From: Agrypnia vestita
Taxonomy: Eukaryota > Arthropoda > Insecta > Trichoptera > Phryganeidae
DNA length: 64,000 nt
Reading direction: 5' to 3'
Assembly: GCA_016648135.1 (NCBI GenBank)
Contig: JADDOH010000169.1
Coordinates: forward strand, 124,001-188,000
Below are positions 32,490 to 43,912 of this stretch, one piece after another (within the stretch, counting starts at the first letter, position 1; each line of letters starts with the position of its first letter). The notes beneath the pieces are model-generated. The model made no database searches and was not told the DNA's origin. It worked only from the letters and a program-made list of their open reading frames with translations. A program made the translations under genes and the position numbers.

Positions 32490-34470
32490 CACAATGTGTT
32501 TGCTTCGTGTGAAAAAAAAGGTTAAATTTAATTTTACGATAACAACTAAATTATTTAATCAATTATTAGATGAACAAAAAAAACAACGTTGTTTTACATA
32601 CTATATGGACGCTTTTTTTCTATGATGTTTATTGTATAATGAAAAGAAAAAGATATCTGTTAGTTTTTTTTTACAATTTATGTTTTAAAAGAAACAGGTT
32701 TTCTACACCTTCATTGTCATACCTTTTTTATGGTATTTAATATTTTTATATAGTTCTTTATTTATTTTCTATTTCCCTGTAGGTATCTCACGATCTTCTT
32801 TTGCTTCGCATGTATAATTCTTATGTAACTTTTGTAATTTCTTATGTAACTTGTATACATACATATATGACGGATCAGGTCTTGTACATTTAACCTGATT
32901 ATGCCGGAATAAACTTATTATTATTATTTTAGTAAATGATTTATTTTTCTGCGTGATTTCGTAACCCTTTTTGATAATTGGCATTTTTTAAAAATATTTT
33001 AATTTTAAAGTGAATACTAAAAAATCGTAATTTTATACAGAATTCATGATTTCAGCTGTATAATCAAGACGCAATATCTTTCACGCATATGCATTTCGTT
33101 CTGTTGTTTTGTTTACAAAACCTAATATATTTTGACTCGAGTATTGACCTATTAGTCCATAATTTATTCGAAAATCAGCCGGGATAAATGTTATAAAAAT
33201 ATAAATCATTTGTCACACTTGCTTATTTTCTTCGTGATATTTTTGTCGCGTTTTGATTTTTTCCGAAATTAAATTACCCCAATATAATTCCACCACCGCC
33301 CGTTTGTGTCGCACTTTCAAATGATGCGAAGGTTTTACAAAATCACCGGAATTTATATCAACCCGAATAACTAAGGGTTGTGACTTTCACGTGGTGAAAT
33401 AATAATTTTTCTTCCCACCCCTTGCGTGCACGGATTCCTGGAATGTTAAGCGACCTTTCGTAAATATTTGAATACCACGTAGGCTAGTTTCGGGTACGCG
33501 CATTATTTAGTTTCAATTCGTTTGCGTGTGTTTTGTACGCCGCCGCGTATTCATACTTATCCGTTGCTTCTGGAACATTCCGGAATAGTCAAGTCAATTC
33601 CAAGTTCATGTGGAATGTTCGAAAGACTTCGATAATGTGTAATTACTATTGTTTTACACCCTGTGATAATACTTTTTATTAATTGTAATACTTTTTAACG
33701 TTTTCTTTATATGTCGTGGGCTTGACACTACTATACAAAAAGTATTGATTTTTGATAATTTCAGTTAAAGTTTTCATGCTTATTAAAGACCTTCCAATTC
33801 TCGCTAATCAATATTTTCTCTAATATAACTTATAAATAGTATTATATTGATCTACTGAGATAAATAAATGAAAAAATCAGATATCAACAAATATTTAGTT
33901 GTAGCATTTAAACTTAATTTATTTTTATTGTTGTCTATTTTTGTAAATTATTAATAGCTTGCTTATAATAAATAGCCTGTATAATTTATCTGGTTTTAGG
34001 ATTAAACAGCTCACTATTCGAGGATTTTTTGGGGTTAGTATCTCCAAGCTGCAAAATTCGAGTTATCTAATTTAAATATTGAACCGAGAAGTAGTGATTA
34101 TTCATAACGATCTTCAAAATGGGTGTATAAAAACTTTGTTTAATCTACTTGAGTTTAACTATACGTTGTAGTTTTGTTTATTTTTTTTAAACAAATTAGA
34201 TTTTAAGCAAATAAATTGAAGGCTTACAAGTTACCGGATTCAACAACATAACAAACGTGTGTTGAAATATTTTAGAGTGAAAAATAATGAAACACTTATC
34301 CTAACGTTAAGGAGTTAAGTTTTTATCGCTTAGCATTTATCTCCCGACATTTCTTGTTATTTTTTATGTTTCTTCTACAACGATTAGTGCATCTTTCAAA
34401 CATCTTTAGAAGTTTTCGAACAATTTTTTGAACACTGACGTTATTTATTGCAAAGAACTCCATTATTTTA
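32490..34470. other. no gene recognised; unique-looking block at 33240-33660
   Basis: AT-rich apart from 33240-33660, which is GC-richer with no repeat match and could be single-copy non-coding DNA. Confidence 0.3.
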
Positions 34471-34476
34471 AATATA

Positions 34477-34760
34477 AAAATTAAAAAAAACACAATGTTT
34501 TTTATGAGAGTTCAATATTTTATTAGTCTCTTACAGGACGATCGTTTCGGCTGTTTAGGCCATTATCAACTGTTATTATCAGTTGATAATGGCCTAAACA
34601 GCCGAATCGATCGTCCTGTAAGAGCTTTTTAGTCTGTTTAGGCCATTATCAACTGTTATTATCAGTTGATAATGGCCTAAACAGCCGAATCGATCGTCCT
34701 GTAAGAGACTAATAAAATATTGAACTCTCATAAAAAACAATGTTTTTTTTTAATTTTTAT
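34477..34760. mobile_element. 284-bp palindromic PLE terminus array with nested hammerhead-like motifs
   Basis: The outer arms, 34477 inward and 34760 inward, are near-perfect reverse complements for about 70 bp. Inside, the unit GTTTAGGCCATTATCAACTG / CAGTTGATAATGGCCTAAAC occurs as two back-to-back palindromes (about 34551-34600 and 34634-34686), joined by CTTTTTAGT. The structure looks like an inverted repeat with a duplicated core. Confidence 0.8.
34533..34573 (-). ncRNA. hammerhead-like motif with altered core
   Basis: Minus strand: stem I ACAG/CTGT (34573-34570 / 34536-34533), core TTGATAA (in place of CTGATGA), stem II GGC/GCC, GAAA, stem III ACG-AT-CGT (34545-34538), cleavage-site C at 34537. 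The folding is excellent, but C3 and G8 are both changed, which should abolish cleavage. The inverted partner copies carry GAATC in place of GAAAC. Confidence 0.55.
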
Positions 34761-34942
34761 ATCTTTATTTGCTCTACTAATATTATTTTTCCTTTGTTTT
34801 CAGGTAAGCTTTGAAACTGTATTCAAAATCAAATGATGACCACAAACGACGATCAAGATACAAATAACTATTTGTTTAAATGGAGTTAAAGGTTTGTGTA
34901 TTTAGTATTATTATTAAAGGTTTGTGTAATAAGTATATGTAT

Positions 34943-35663
34943 AACATGAAAAAATTGCCGCATCGTGCAGTCAGTACCTACTTATAAATAATATTTGATT
35001 AACCGGAATTTCAACTATATAATAAATCGAAAAATATGTCGAAGTACAGGGTGAAACAGAGCTTGTCCAAAATACTTTACAGGTGGATTGATTATGAGTT
35101 GGATTGATTATGAGTCGAAAATGTTAAAGCAACCATGACCTAATATCGATTGTTAATGGGATAAGCGACATCATTCGCATTTTTTTTCAATATTTCTAAC
35201 TTATTTTTGCAAAACGTTACATTATCATAACAGTAACTTATATCTAATATGAAAAATTCATTCCCTTTAATGCAAGTCAAATAAAATGATAAAAAGCTTC
35301 CAATTCCAATTGGGTTTTTTCAGGGTTTTTATTATTTTATTTTATTGAAACAAATGAAATTTTCGTAATCGATATAAGTTACGGTAATGATACTTCAACG
35401 TTTTGTAAAAAATAAGTCAAAAATATTGGAAAAAATGCAAACTTTGATATTGCATAACTTCATAACTATAGATTTTTACAGATTAGGTCAAGGTTTCTTG
35501 AACATTTTAGACTCATAATCGAGGCAGGAATCCACCTGTAAAGTATTGTGGACTAGCTCTTTTACACCCTATATATTTCGACTTATTTTGTAGAAATTCC
35601 GGTTAATCAAAGATTATTTATAAGTAGGTACTGACTGCACGGTATTGCAATTTTTTCACGTTA
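34943..35663. mobile_element. 720-bp foldback element, long terminal inverted repeats
   Basis: GAAAAAATTGC.....GTGCAG then TCAGTACCTACTTATAAATA on the left is inverted at the right end (about 35600-35663). Inner arms match the foldback MITE family: CAGGGTG.AACAGAGC, TTACAGGTGGATT, TTTCAATATTTCTAACTTA and their inverses, meeting near 35305 (AATTCCAATTGGG). Nearly the whole length can form one hairpin. It is non-coding. Confidence 0.8.
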
Positions 35664-35664
35664 A

Positions 35665-36350
35665 CCATTCCCAATGACGAAAAATTCGTGACATTTTATA
35701 TTACTTTCTCAATCTGATCTAATCTAACATCTCTTTTTTTCTCTCACGTATTATCAGTTCTACGGACGTTACCTATTATCTCAGGGACAATATTTACAGC
35801 TGCCGTGTCCACGGTAAATTTTTAACGCAAATTTCTGGAAAACGGGACCTTTGAAAATGTCGAGAACAATGGCTGTACATTTCACGGTACGCAAGTTTCT
35901 AACTATATTAAATATCATGTTGGATGAATTTAAGTTTATAAAAAATATTTTCACCGAAAATTTCGTACGTACCTGAAGGAAAGGACCGTGGGGGTAAGGT
36001 TTGTCCTATCATGTGTTTTTTTTCAAAGAAATTTTCACAATAATTTTACCTTTAATACTAGTTCACAATCATATCTAAATTCCCAGTAGTTCAGGCGACA
36101 TCACGAAAACAACTTTGTATTTTAGCAGAATGTGTAATAATTCTCTGAACAAATGTCAATACGATAACAAAAAACATATTAATTACATTGCCGTAAGTTC
36201 GCGGCAGTAGGAGACGAAATAAAATACTATTTTATTATTCGCAATAACCATCGAGAACCTTCCACTTGTCATTTTTTTTTTTTTTTTATCGAAATTTAAA
36301 ATAAATTAAATTTTAATAAATATTATTATTAAGTTCTACGGGTTAAGTAT
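35665..36350. other. no gene recognised
   Basis: AT-rich, with a run of 16 or more T at 36273-36288. No coding match was seen. Confidence 0.3.
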
Positions 36351-36357
36351 TTTTATG

Positions 36358-36396
36358 TGTTACAGCTGTTTCGGCTTGTAAGGCCATTATCAAACA
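36358..36396 (-). ncRNA. hammerhead-like motif downstream of a PLE ORF remnant
   Basis: Minus strand: stem I TGT/ACA (36396-36394 / 36360-36358), core TTGATAA (36393-36387), stem II GGC/GCC-like (GGCCTTACAAGCC), GAAA, stem III ACA-GC-TGT (36369-36362), cleavage-site A at 36361. It has the same altered core as 34533-34573, with different stems that still pair. It lies about 200 bp after the PLE coding remnant on the same strand. Confidence 0.55.
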
Positions 36397-36598
36397 GTGG
36401 ATATACCACGTACAAACGACTTATTTATACAATTTTAAGTTACCCCTTCCCCTTTAGAGTAATTAGATATTTGTGGTGAAGCCCTGTAGTAATGGTACGT
36501 TTTTTCCCGGGCACTTATCATTAAAGGTGCCTCGGTTAACGTTATGCTTAATTATCAAAATTCCCCGTTTTCTGCAAGTGTTATTTATAAATATTATT

Positions 36599-36805
36599 TT
36601 AATTTATGTCCTTGATTATTGGTTTTTTAAAAATATTTAGAAGTGGAGAGAAGATCATTTTTTGTTGATTATTTAAAAGTTTAATATTTGGATCCTTTTT
36701 ATACTTAATTATTTCTAGTTGCTCAAGTAAATTCATCCTAAAACCTTTTGTTTCTATATGTAAAGGTTTTGGTTCATTATCACCTTGTTCGTTATCACTT
36801 TGCAC
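36599..36805 (-). pseudogene. PLE endonuclease C-terminal fragment, second lineage
   Basis: It reads LHIETKGFRMNLLEQLEIIK, then YKKDPNIKLLNNQQK and FSPLLNIF before a stop. The pattern LH...KG..LN.LE..EI.....LLN.Q....SPL is how the GIY-YIG domain of another Penelope-like lineage ends, with Glu in LLEQ as the likely catalytic acid. The frame begins at a homopolymer run, with no ATG. It differs from the fragment at 17491-17754, so two PLE lineages are represented. Confidence 0.55.
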
Positions 36806-36939
36806 AAAAAAAAAAAACTTCCACTTGTCCGTGCAACACTATATTATATATACTTACATTACGCCGTTTCTATTGCACTGACCGCTATCAAGACTATACC
36901 GCATGCATGTACATACTCGGCTACTTTATTACTTACTTG

Positions 36940-37050
36940 CTTACCATCACACCGTTTCCGTGGGGGTAAGCAGAGAGGATAGAGCGCCACACTCTTCTGT
37001 CCTGACACAAAACTCTCACCTCATCCACATTCATACATTTTACCAAAATA
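36940..37050 (-). repeat. RWFG-family LINE 3' end
   Basis: CTTACCATCACACCGTTTCC, GTGGGGGTAAGCAGAGAGGA, TAGAGCGCCACACTCTTCTG. This is the inverse of the ends at 62740-62790 and close to 10566-10640. Confidence 0.65.
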
Positions 37051-37179
37051 TTAAAAATCTTATAATATAAATATGAACGAATACTTTTTAAAGTATTCGA
37101 ATAACGAGTACTTAAAAACAGGCGAATATATTCGAGTTTCGAATATACGAATATTCGGATTGGAGGATCTAGCTGTAGC

Positions 37180-37385
37180 GTAGTAGATAGAATAAAGAAA
37201 GGACCGCTGAAGTGGTTTGGCTTTGTGGAATGGATGAGCGAGCAAAGGATGGCCAGTAAAATTTATGAGGCGAGTATTGAATGCAGCAGAAACAGAGGAC
37301 GTCCACGAAGACCCGGCATGTTCGAACTTCGAAAGGGTGTGGTGTTTTATACGAGGAAATGGCACGATTGTTAATTAGTTAGTAA
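37180..37385 (+). pseudogene. RWFG-family LINE 3' end, inverted relative to 36940
   Basis: It encodes KWFGFVEWMSEQRMASKIYE and RGRPRRPGMF, then jumps to the end GAGGAAATGGCACGATTGTT. An internal deletion removed the DQINHI region. With the minus-strand copy 130 bp away it forms a head-to-head pair. Confidence 0.6.
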
Positions 37386-37393
37386 ATGATAGG

Positions 37394-37742
37394 TATGTGT
37401 GGGGTGTAAAAGCAAAGGCAGCAGGATCCAAAAAAATTGAATGAGGTCATTTGTAATGTACTGAATTCGGGATTTTATAGGAAACATGATTTTAAAAGGG
37501 ATATATAAAATGTAGAATTCAGTACATTTTAAATTATTAATCCTTGAGGTTGATTGTTTGAAGTGGATATTTCTGCCTTTGTTTTTAGTAGTGATTTGGA
37601 AATACAGTTTTGGAAGGCATAAAGCTATATTTTCTATAAAATCTCAAATTTAGTACATTCTGAATAAGTTATCCTCGGTGACTTCATTTGAAAACACATT
37701 TTTTTTTGTATATTGCTGCCTTAGATTTTATACCCCACATAT
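37394..37742. mobile_element. MITE, family GTGGGGTATAAAA, best-preserved ends
   Basis: The left end ATGTGTGGGGTGTAAAAGC and the right end TTTTATACCCCACATAT are inverted repeats, continuing AAAGGCAGCA.. / ..TGCTGCCTT. The interior holds a second set of inner repeats near 37531-37600, so this copy may be two overlapping insertions. Confidence 0.7.
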
Positions 37743-40190
37743 AATTTTTTTGTAACAACACCGAAATTCACAAAAAGCAGTCTTTATTGATCAAGCCCTT
37801 CGATGCATGACGTGGCGTTTCCGTTTGTCGAGTTGTTGTATTTAAAATTATAAACGAAAACATGTTTTTGCAATTTTTTAGTGCCATGTCATGCCCGAGC
37901 GTGAGTTTTAAACGATAATCATCCTAAGTGCTAAGTGCGGCCATCCCTTCTCCATCTCGTTTATAAAACCCACCCTTATTCAAAATTATCAATTTTTGCG
38001 CTTCCCTTGGACTGTTCGCGGCGGTCTCTCCGGGCAGGCATGCCGGCCGTACTGGTTGCTGGTCGCGCGGGGGTCGTGATGGGGGATGGAGGGATGCATT
38101 CGCCTGTTTGTTGGACCGTTTTAATTTATCGCAGTGCACACAGCGCCGTGCGGGCAGCGGGCGCCGTGCTCCCCGACAGATGCGGGGTGCGGATATTTGA
38201 AATTCTGAGGGTATTTGACTAATGGGGTTGCGGTCGCACGGACCCGCTACCCCCTGAATTGAAACACTTCGACGTCGTTGGATATTTGTTGCTTCGGCGA
38301 ACTGCAACACCAACATTACTATAACGGTACACTTGACTGAAGTAGATTCTTATTTGATAAACAAACTATTATTCGATAAAAATTAAATGAGTAGAAATTA
38401 ATCGTATAAAATACTTTTTATTTATTTATCTTTAAGTTTAGTAAAATATATTTAAAAAAGCAGATACTCCTAAAAACACCACAGTTCTCATTAGTCAGAA
38501 GTACACAAAAGTCGACTTCTTTCTATGTAAGAAAGACAATCAAATTAGTATGTGTGAGCCGTGCGTACAAGGCACATTGTTTCGTTGTGTTCTATACGTT
38601 TCGTATCATAATTTGTAGCATGTGACAAATCATGACCGTTAGATTATAAGTCATGACTTATATATAATACAATACGAAGTGTCTCAGTGTGAAATAATCT
38701 TGTGCATTGTATTTCAATAAATCCATGCCGTCACTCCGACCTCCTTCTCTGGTCTGCCTGCAGTAACTAAGCCCCAGTACACGATTTTCGTATTTGGACA
38801 GTCCAAACCGAAGTCTGATTTGAAAGAAAAATTCTATTTTAACAGACGATTTATATACGATTTAATTAATTCGAATTCTTGAGTATGCAGTATAATTTTT
38901 AAAATATTTTTATATTAATGACAGTGACATTTTCTTAGTAAACATGTAAAATTCAATTAAAATAATCGATATTTGAATGGTTTTATGGATACTGCAATAT
39001 AGGAAAAAACGTTTAATTTTTGTCTTTTTTAAAACGATATATTGAACAACTTGTCGAAAAATATTAATGTCTGAATTCCACCACTTCTTTTTCAAACTTT
39101 ATACAATTAATTTGTAAATAAAATATTATATATGGTCTTTATTTGAAAATATACGAGATTAGTGTACCAATGATAACTCTATTGCATGAAAACTAAAATA
39201 GTGTTTCGGGGTTATAATTTTTTTGATGTTATAACAATATATATTTTCATATTTTTTTAAGGAAATGCTTCAAGAGTAAATGGATCTATTATAATAAAAT
39301 TGATTAAAAGCCTGTTTAGCTAAGGTTTTTGCAAAATGATTTAACAAGTTTACGTTAAATTTAGCAAATCGAGAGCAAATACAAAAATCGTGTACTGGGG
39401 CCAATATCACGCACGCATTAAAAAGGTAAAAGTTTTTTAAAATAATTAGAATTATGTATTTGTTGAACTGGAAAAATAACTTATTCGATTAATACTAAAG
39501 TTATTTATTTTTAATTTAATTTAAATTTTGACTCTGTTCAGCGCCCCCTATCAGCAACCCCGGGCCGTCTGGCCAGCCCACGGGGGCGCATGATGAAAAG
39601 TCCCGCCTGAATTACCTTTTGTGAAATCCATTCTCTTTATTTTTTATTCATGGATCGGATTTAAAAAAAACCCGTGTAGCTCACGGCGGAAATAATTCGA
39701 GTCTGCAGTCGGAGGTTTTCATGTTTTAATGGGGTTGTCCACGCGTGACACGGAGGTTTATTCGATGCCCTCAAAGCCTCGGCTGCCGGCAGCGCAAACT
39801 TTGGGGATGTGGCCGATTGAAGGCTTTTCATGGCGCGCATTGCTTTTTCCGCGGGCCCTGACGCACCATCGCGCTGGGGCGTTTCGATTCGCGGGGCATC
39901 ATTATTAAAAATTCAGATTACATTTTTAGAATTTACGTCACTACGTTCGCGGATTTTTCCCGACCCTCAAATAGGGGAGAGCTTTATTATTACAAAATTT
40001 TTTGTAAATATACCTTTGTACTCGTAAAATACAATGCCCGGAACGGAAAACGGATTGAATGCAATGGATGTGATATGATGGAAGTAAGGCCAAGTTAATA
40101 TAGATTGAAAGGCCAATTAGTTAATAATACGCTTATGCACTTCATATAATCGGACCAAATTAATTATAATTTCTTAAGGAGTGTACTTAA
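37743..40190. other. no gene recognised; GC-rich blocks at 37960-38270 and 39540-39900
   Basis: The two GC/CpG-rich blocks (GGCAGGCATGCCGGCC; CCCCGGGCCGTCTGGCC, CATGGCGCGCATTGC) match no repeat in the window. Overlapping open frames on both strands at 37924-38316 have no recognisable domain and look like a composition effect. The rest is AT-rich. Confidence 0.35.
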
Positions 40191-40194
40191 CTTA

Positions 40195-40450
40195 ATGAAG
40201 CTGTCGTGTAGGAGAACTGCAAGTGATTTAATTTTTCTGTATAAAATTACTAACGGTATTGATTACCAACAGAATACCTGACGGGTCTGTTTCTCGACAT
40301 AACAAGCTATTTCTATGTAGGTACCCAGTGCACTAACTGTATTATGATTTCACATATACATAGATTGCACCGTCTAGGTAATCAATATAGCTCTGTTGAC
40401 ATTTTTTATGCTCGTACACGCCAAACATATAAAAAACAAACATATCTTCT
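40195..40450 (+). pseudogene. Jockey-like non-LTR RT C-terminal fragment
   Basis: Broken frames give RRTASDLIFLYKITNGIDY and, after a frameshift, RLHRLGNQYSSVDIFYARTR. The order matches tails reading RR..DL.FLYKI..G.ID ... PI.RL.R..N.....DIFY. It is related in type to the fragments at 5955 and 62885. Confidence 0.55.
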
Positions 40451-40654
40451 ATTTTATAGTTTGCCTACAAACTTAATCAATTATTTATTGTATTTATCTT
40501 GATAATATTCTTTAGTTTTTTTATCATTTCTTTTTTATGTAATTATTACTTCGTATATTTATATTCTTGAATTTTTGTATTTTTTTTCTCATATAGGTAT
40601 GGTATTTGAACACTTCGTGTTTCATAATATGTAAATGTCCAATTTAAGTCGTGT

Positions 40655-41075
40655 GTTGTTTACTGTACAATGCCAGATCACACCGCATTTCTTTGTAGTG
40701 TATCAGTAGGTACTATGTAATTCACTGTATTTAAACTATGCAATTCGACATAGTGTACTAATTCGTACTATGCAATTCACTGTAGTTTGCCAGTACTTAA
40801 TACTATTTGGTTCACTGTATTTTACAAGTCCGTATTTACATTGCAGTGCGTATCATGCAATTTTCTGTATATTGGCCAGTTTGTACTGCACAATCTGCTG
40901 TAATGTGTTAGTTCGTACTATGCAATTTACTTAGCACTATGCGGTTCAGTATTATTTGCCAGTATCTACTTTTTATGTAGTACTATGCAGTTTACTGTAG
41001 AATGGCCAGTTCATACTATGTAATTTGATACAGTATGCTAGTTCATACTATGCAATCACTGTTATTTTCCAGTAT
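40655..41075. repeat. diverged tandem array, unit about 35 bp
   Basis: About eleven imperfect repeats of GTACTATGCAATTCACTGTA, each followed by TTTGCCAGT-like bases. Spacing between ACTATGCAATT strings is around 33-38 bp. No coding content. It ends against a SINE at 41100. Confidence 0.6.
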
Positions 41076-41099
41076 TTACTAAAATGACCTGGCTAATTT

Positions 41100-41275
41100 G
41101 GCGACCCTTGTAGCCCAGTGGGCATAACACTGGCTCTCATACCGTGGATACCGTCTTCGATTCCCGGTGATGTCACAATTAATCTATGTTAGTTACTCAA
41201 GCTCGGGTGTTTTGTGATGTGTTTCGCTTCTCTAAGTGGGCCTCTTGGTTCGTTGAAGCGTAAAAAAAAAATAGA
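41100..41275 (+). mobile_element. tRNA-derived SINE (tRNA-Val-like), copy 2
   Basis: TGTAGCCCAGTGGGCATAAC (box A), GTCTTCGATTCCCGGTGATG (box B), then TTACTCAAGCTCGGGTGTTT, GGGCCTCTTGGTTCGTTGAA and an AAAAAAAAA tail. Same family as 7938-8107, opposite strand. Confidence 0.85.
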
Positions 41276-41380
41276 CTTTTTTCGATTTCGAGTCGAGCAC
41301 TGAATGTTGGAATTAGTCAATATGGCGTATAACGTCTTGGTCGAGTACAAATGTACATTTATCTTGAATTTATTTAAGTA

Positions 41381-41445
41381 CTAGCTGTAATCCCTCAAAA
41401 ATGACGGAACATTGGTTCGTGTCTTTGCCCTAGTATACATTTATA
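41381..41445 (-). repeat. short Helitron-like end, copy 1
   Basis: CTAGCTGTAATCCCTCAAAA, ATGACGGAACATTGG, CCTAGTATACATTTATA is the inverse of 44943-44995. The CTAG end follows A, as at Helitron 3' ends. Confidence 0.5.
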
Positions 41446-41464
41446 CTATCTTTTTGGTGATCCA

Positions 41465-41650
41465 TGGAGAGGCGAGGTAGCAACTTGCGTGAAGCGGCCA
41501 GTTCGGATTTGGTGGCACAGGGTTCAAGCCCCGTCTCCGGTCGTTTAACTTGTTTTTTTAACCGTGAATTTGAACTAAATTACGGATGTTAAACGAAGTT
41601 ACGGGGACAGACAGACGGACAAACAGACCGACAACGTAATTATTATGTTT
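41465..41650 (+). mobile_element. tRNA-like SINE family 3, copy 2
   Basis: GGTAGCAACTTGCGTGAAGC, CAGGGTTCAAGCCCCGTC (box B), ACCGTGAATTTGAACTAAAT, TACGGATGTTAAACGAAGTT, GGGGACAGACAGACGG. It is the sister of 10795-10980. The box-B-like heads suggest a tRNA ancestor that I cannot assign. Confidence 0.6.
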
Positions 41651-43410
41651 GATGTCTTTGACCTGAAAAACTACACAGTGAATTCGTACAATAATTCAAG
41701 TAATTAACAGTAATAATTTTACAGTCAATGTATCGAAGTTATCTATTATGTGAAATATGATGATCAGCAGGGGAAAAGTTAAATTATTGAACTTAGTTAC
41801 TTCAAACCAATCCCTGTGTACATTAGTTTACGGTAAATAACGACACTAGATATTGTGGGGATACATGAGATATTAAGATCGAGTGAAGTTCCTTCTGGAA
41901 TTTGACTGAAGCATTACATACGAAAAACAAATTAAACTTAGTTTATTCCCCCGGGGTCACAATATTCCCAGTATTATTACAGTAAAATTTTAGCTAGACG
42001 TCCCTGATTTATTCTTGAAGAGTTTTCTTTGAAATATTATAATAAATTATATTTCTTTCTTCCTGTATCGAATTCAAGATTAACTGAAATAATGTTATTT
42101 AAAAGAAAAAAAATACGCTTTTATAAAAAAATACTAAACACGAGAAAAAAATAACAATCACAGTACTTAGAGCGATGACAGTATATACAAGAAAGATGCA
42201 AACGTTTGAGAAAAAGTGTGATGGTTCTTAGTACTATGGCTATTAAAAAAAATCTTATCTTTATAAAAAATTTATAATGGCGTCTTTTTATTTTTTAATA
42301 TAATATTATTTTCTATATTTTAGACTTCGCCGTATTAAATTTTGTAATTGTAATTACTTTTACCTCAAAACTGAAATACTTAGAATTAACTAAAGTTTTG
42401 TTAAACACAAAATAACGAATTTAATAGGAGAACTTAGTGTTTCACTTCACACTAAATGTTTCTAGAATATTTCACACACTAATTGACTAAATTCGCTCTA
42501 TAACCTATGCTGCACTTTTTATCATTCCTGAATAACTTGTCACCTGTAATGATGCACGTTGCTAATATCACTCAGATTCGCACTAGAAAATTTCTCGCTT
42601 GTCGGTAGGTACTTTATTTAGCGGCCACATGATTGTCGCATGTCTGTGAATTTCTATGTCGCACTTGCTAATACAACTCCCCGCGCGCGCACTTGTCGAT
42701 GCATTTACACAAAACGTGTTGGTTTTTCGAATGTTCGAGACTGTTCAACTAATTTCTTCACATTTCTAGTATTAATGAGAATAGCCCAGTCGATTCCAGA
42801 TTTGTATGAACCGTTCGAGAAATTACGACAATGCGTAATTGCTTCTGATTCTACGTCTCTTGACAATAATATAAACTGACAGATGTCATTGGCATCTAAA
42901 ATATCCGATAAAATATCTCGTCGGCAATTATAATATAGTTTTTGAAAAATTAAACTGATTTTGTGATGACTGATTATTGTATGGTCATCCGGAATACACA
43001 TGTCTCTCTCTTTATAAAGGTATTTTAATTTGAAGCATATTTATTTAAAATAATTTTTAAACATTATTCGCCATATTATTTTGTGCATTTGTAGTGAAAC
43101 TAAATGTCATTATACATAAATCCTGTCCCTTCTCCTGAAGTGCCGCGACTAATTGGAATTCCCCGTTTAGACATTAAAATGCAGTGTTCCGATTTCCGGG
43201 CCAATCAGGATTGTTATCCTCCGAACAATAAAACGGAATTGATGTAAGCCCATTGGAACACCTAACCAAATAAATACAGACTCTCCCAGGTAGCTGCTTC
43301 ACCTGGTCCTAAAGCCCCTTCCCTATATTTATCCAAATTAAATAAATAAAAAGTTTACGCAAACACGCTTGTCCGGAAATACTCGATGGTACTCCACTAA
43401 TTTAAACTAT
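41651..43410. other. no gene recognised; unique-looking block at 43120-43330
   Basis: AT-rich to 43000. The block at 43120-43330 is GC-richer, with AATTGGAATTCCCCG and GGGCCAATCAGGA, and no repeat match. Confidence 0.3.
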
Positions 43411-43412
43411 TA

Positions 43413-43912
43413 CATAGGACCTACCTATACTATTAAAGTACCTACCTACAGTACCTATCCACAGTATCTACCTACCTTAAGTACCTACCTACAGTACCTA
43501 TCTACAGTATCTACCTACAGCAGGCGCTTGCTTATATTGAATGTGAATGTGAAAGTGAAGTGATTATATTGTAGAATGAGTTTTGCGCAAGTACCTACCT
43601 ACCTTAAGTACCTACCTACAGTACCTATCTACAGTATCTACCTACCTTAAGTACCTACCTACAGTACCTATCTACAGTATCTACCTATAGCAGGCGCGTG
43701 CTTATATTGAATGTGAATGTGAAAGTGAAGTGATTATATTGTAGAATGACTTTTGCGCAAGTACCTACCTATCTTAAGTACCTACCTATCTTAAGTACCT
43801 ACCTACAGTACCTATCTACAGCATCTACCTACCTTAGTCTAAGTACCTATCTGCAGTATCTACCTCTAACAGGCGCATGCAGTGCTTAGATTGAAGCATG
43901 ACTTGCGCAGAT
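43413..43912. repeat. higher-order tandem repeat, ~171-bp period built on GTACCTACCTACA
   Basis: Short units (GTACCTACCTACA, GTACCTATCTACA, GTATCTACCTAC) alternate with a unique spacer starting CAGGCGC.TGCTTATATTG and ending TTTTGCGCAAG. Spacers start near 43520, 43691 and 43870, a period of 171-179 bp. The second copy is almost identical to the first; the third is decayed. Confidence 0.8.

Noticed and set aside
37924..38316. 130-residue minus-strand open frame in a CpG-rich block
   Set aside because: No recognisable domain, overlapped by a plus-strand frame, and long frames are expected where GC rises and stops become rare.
41465..41560. Possible tRNA gene
   Set aside because: The arms do not form a cloverleaf and a sister copy with the same downstream body shows it is a SINE.
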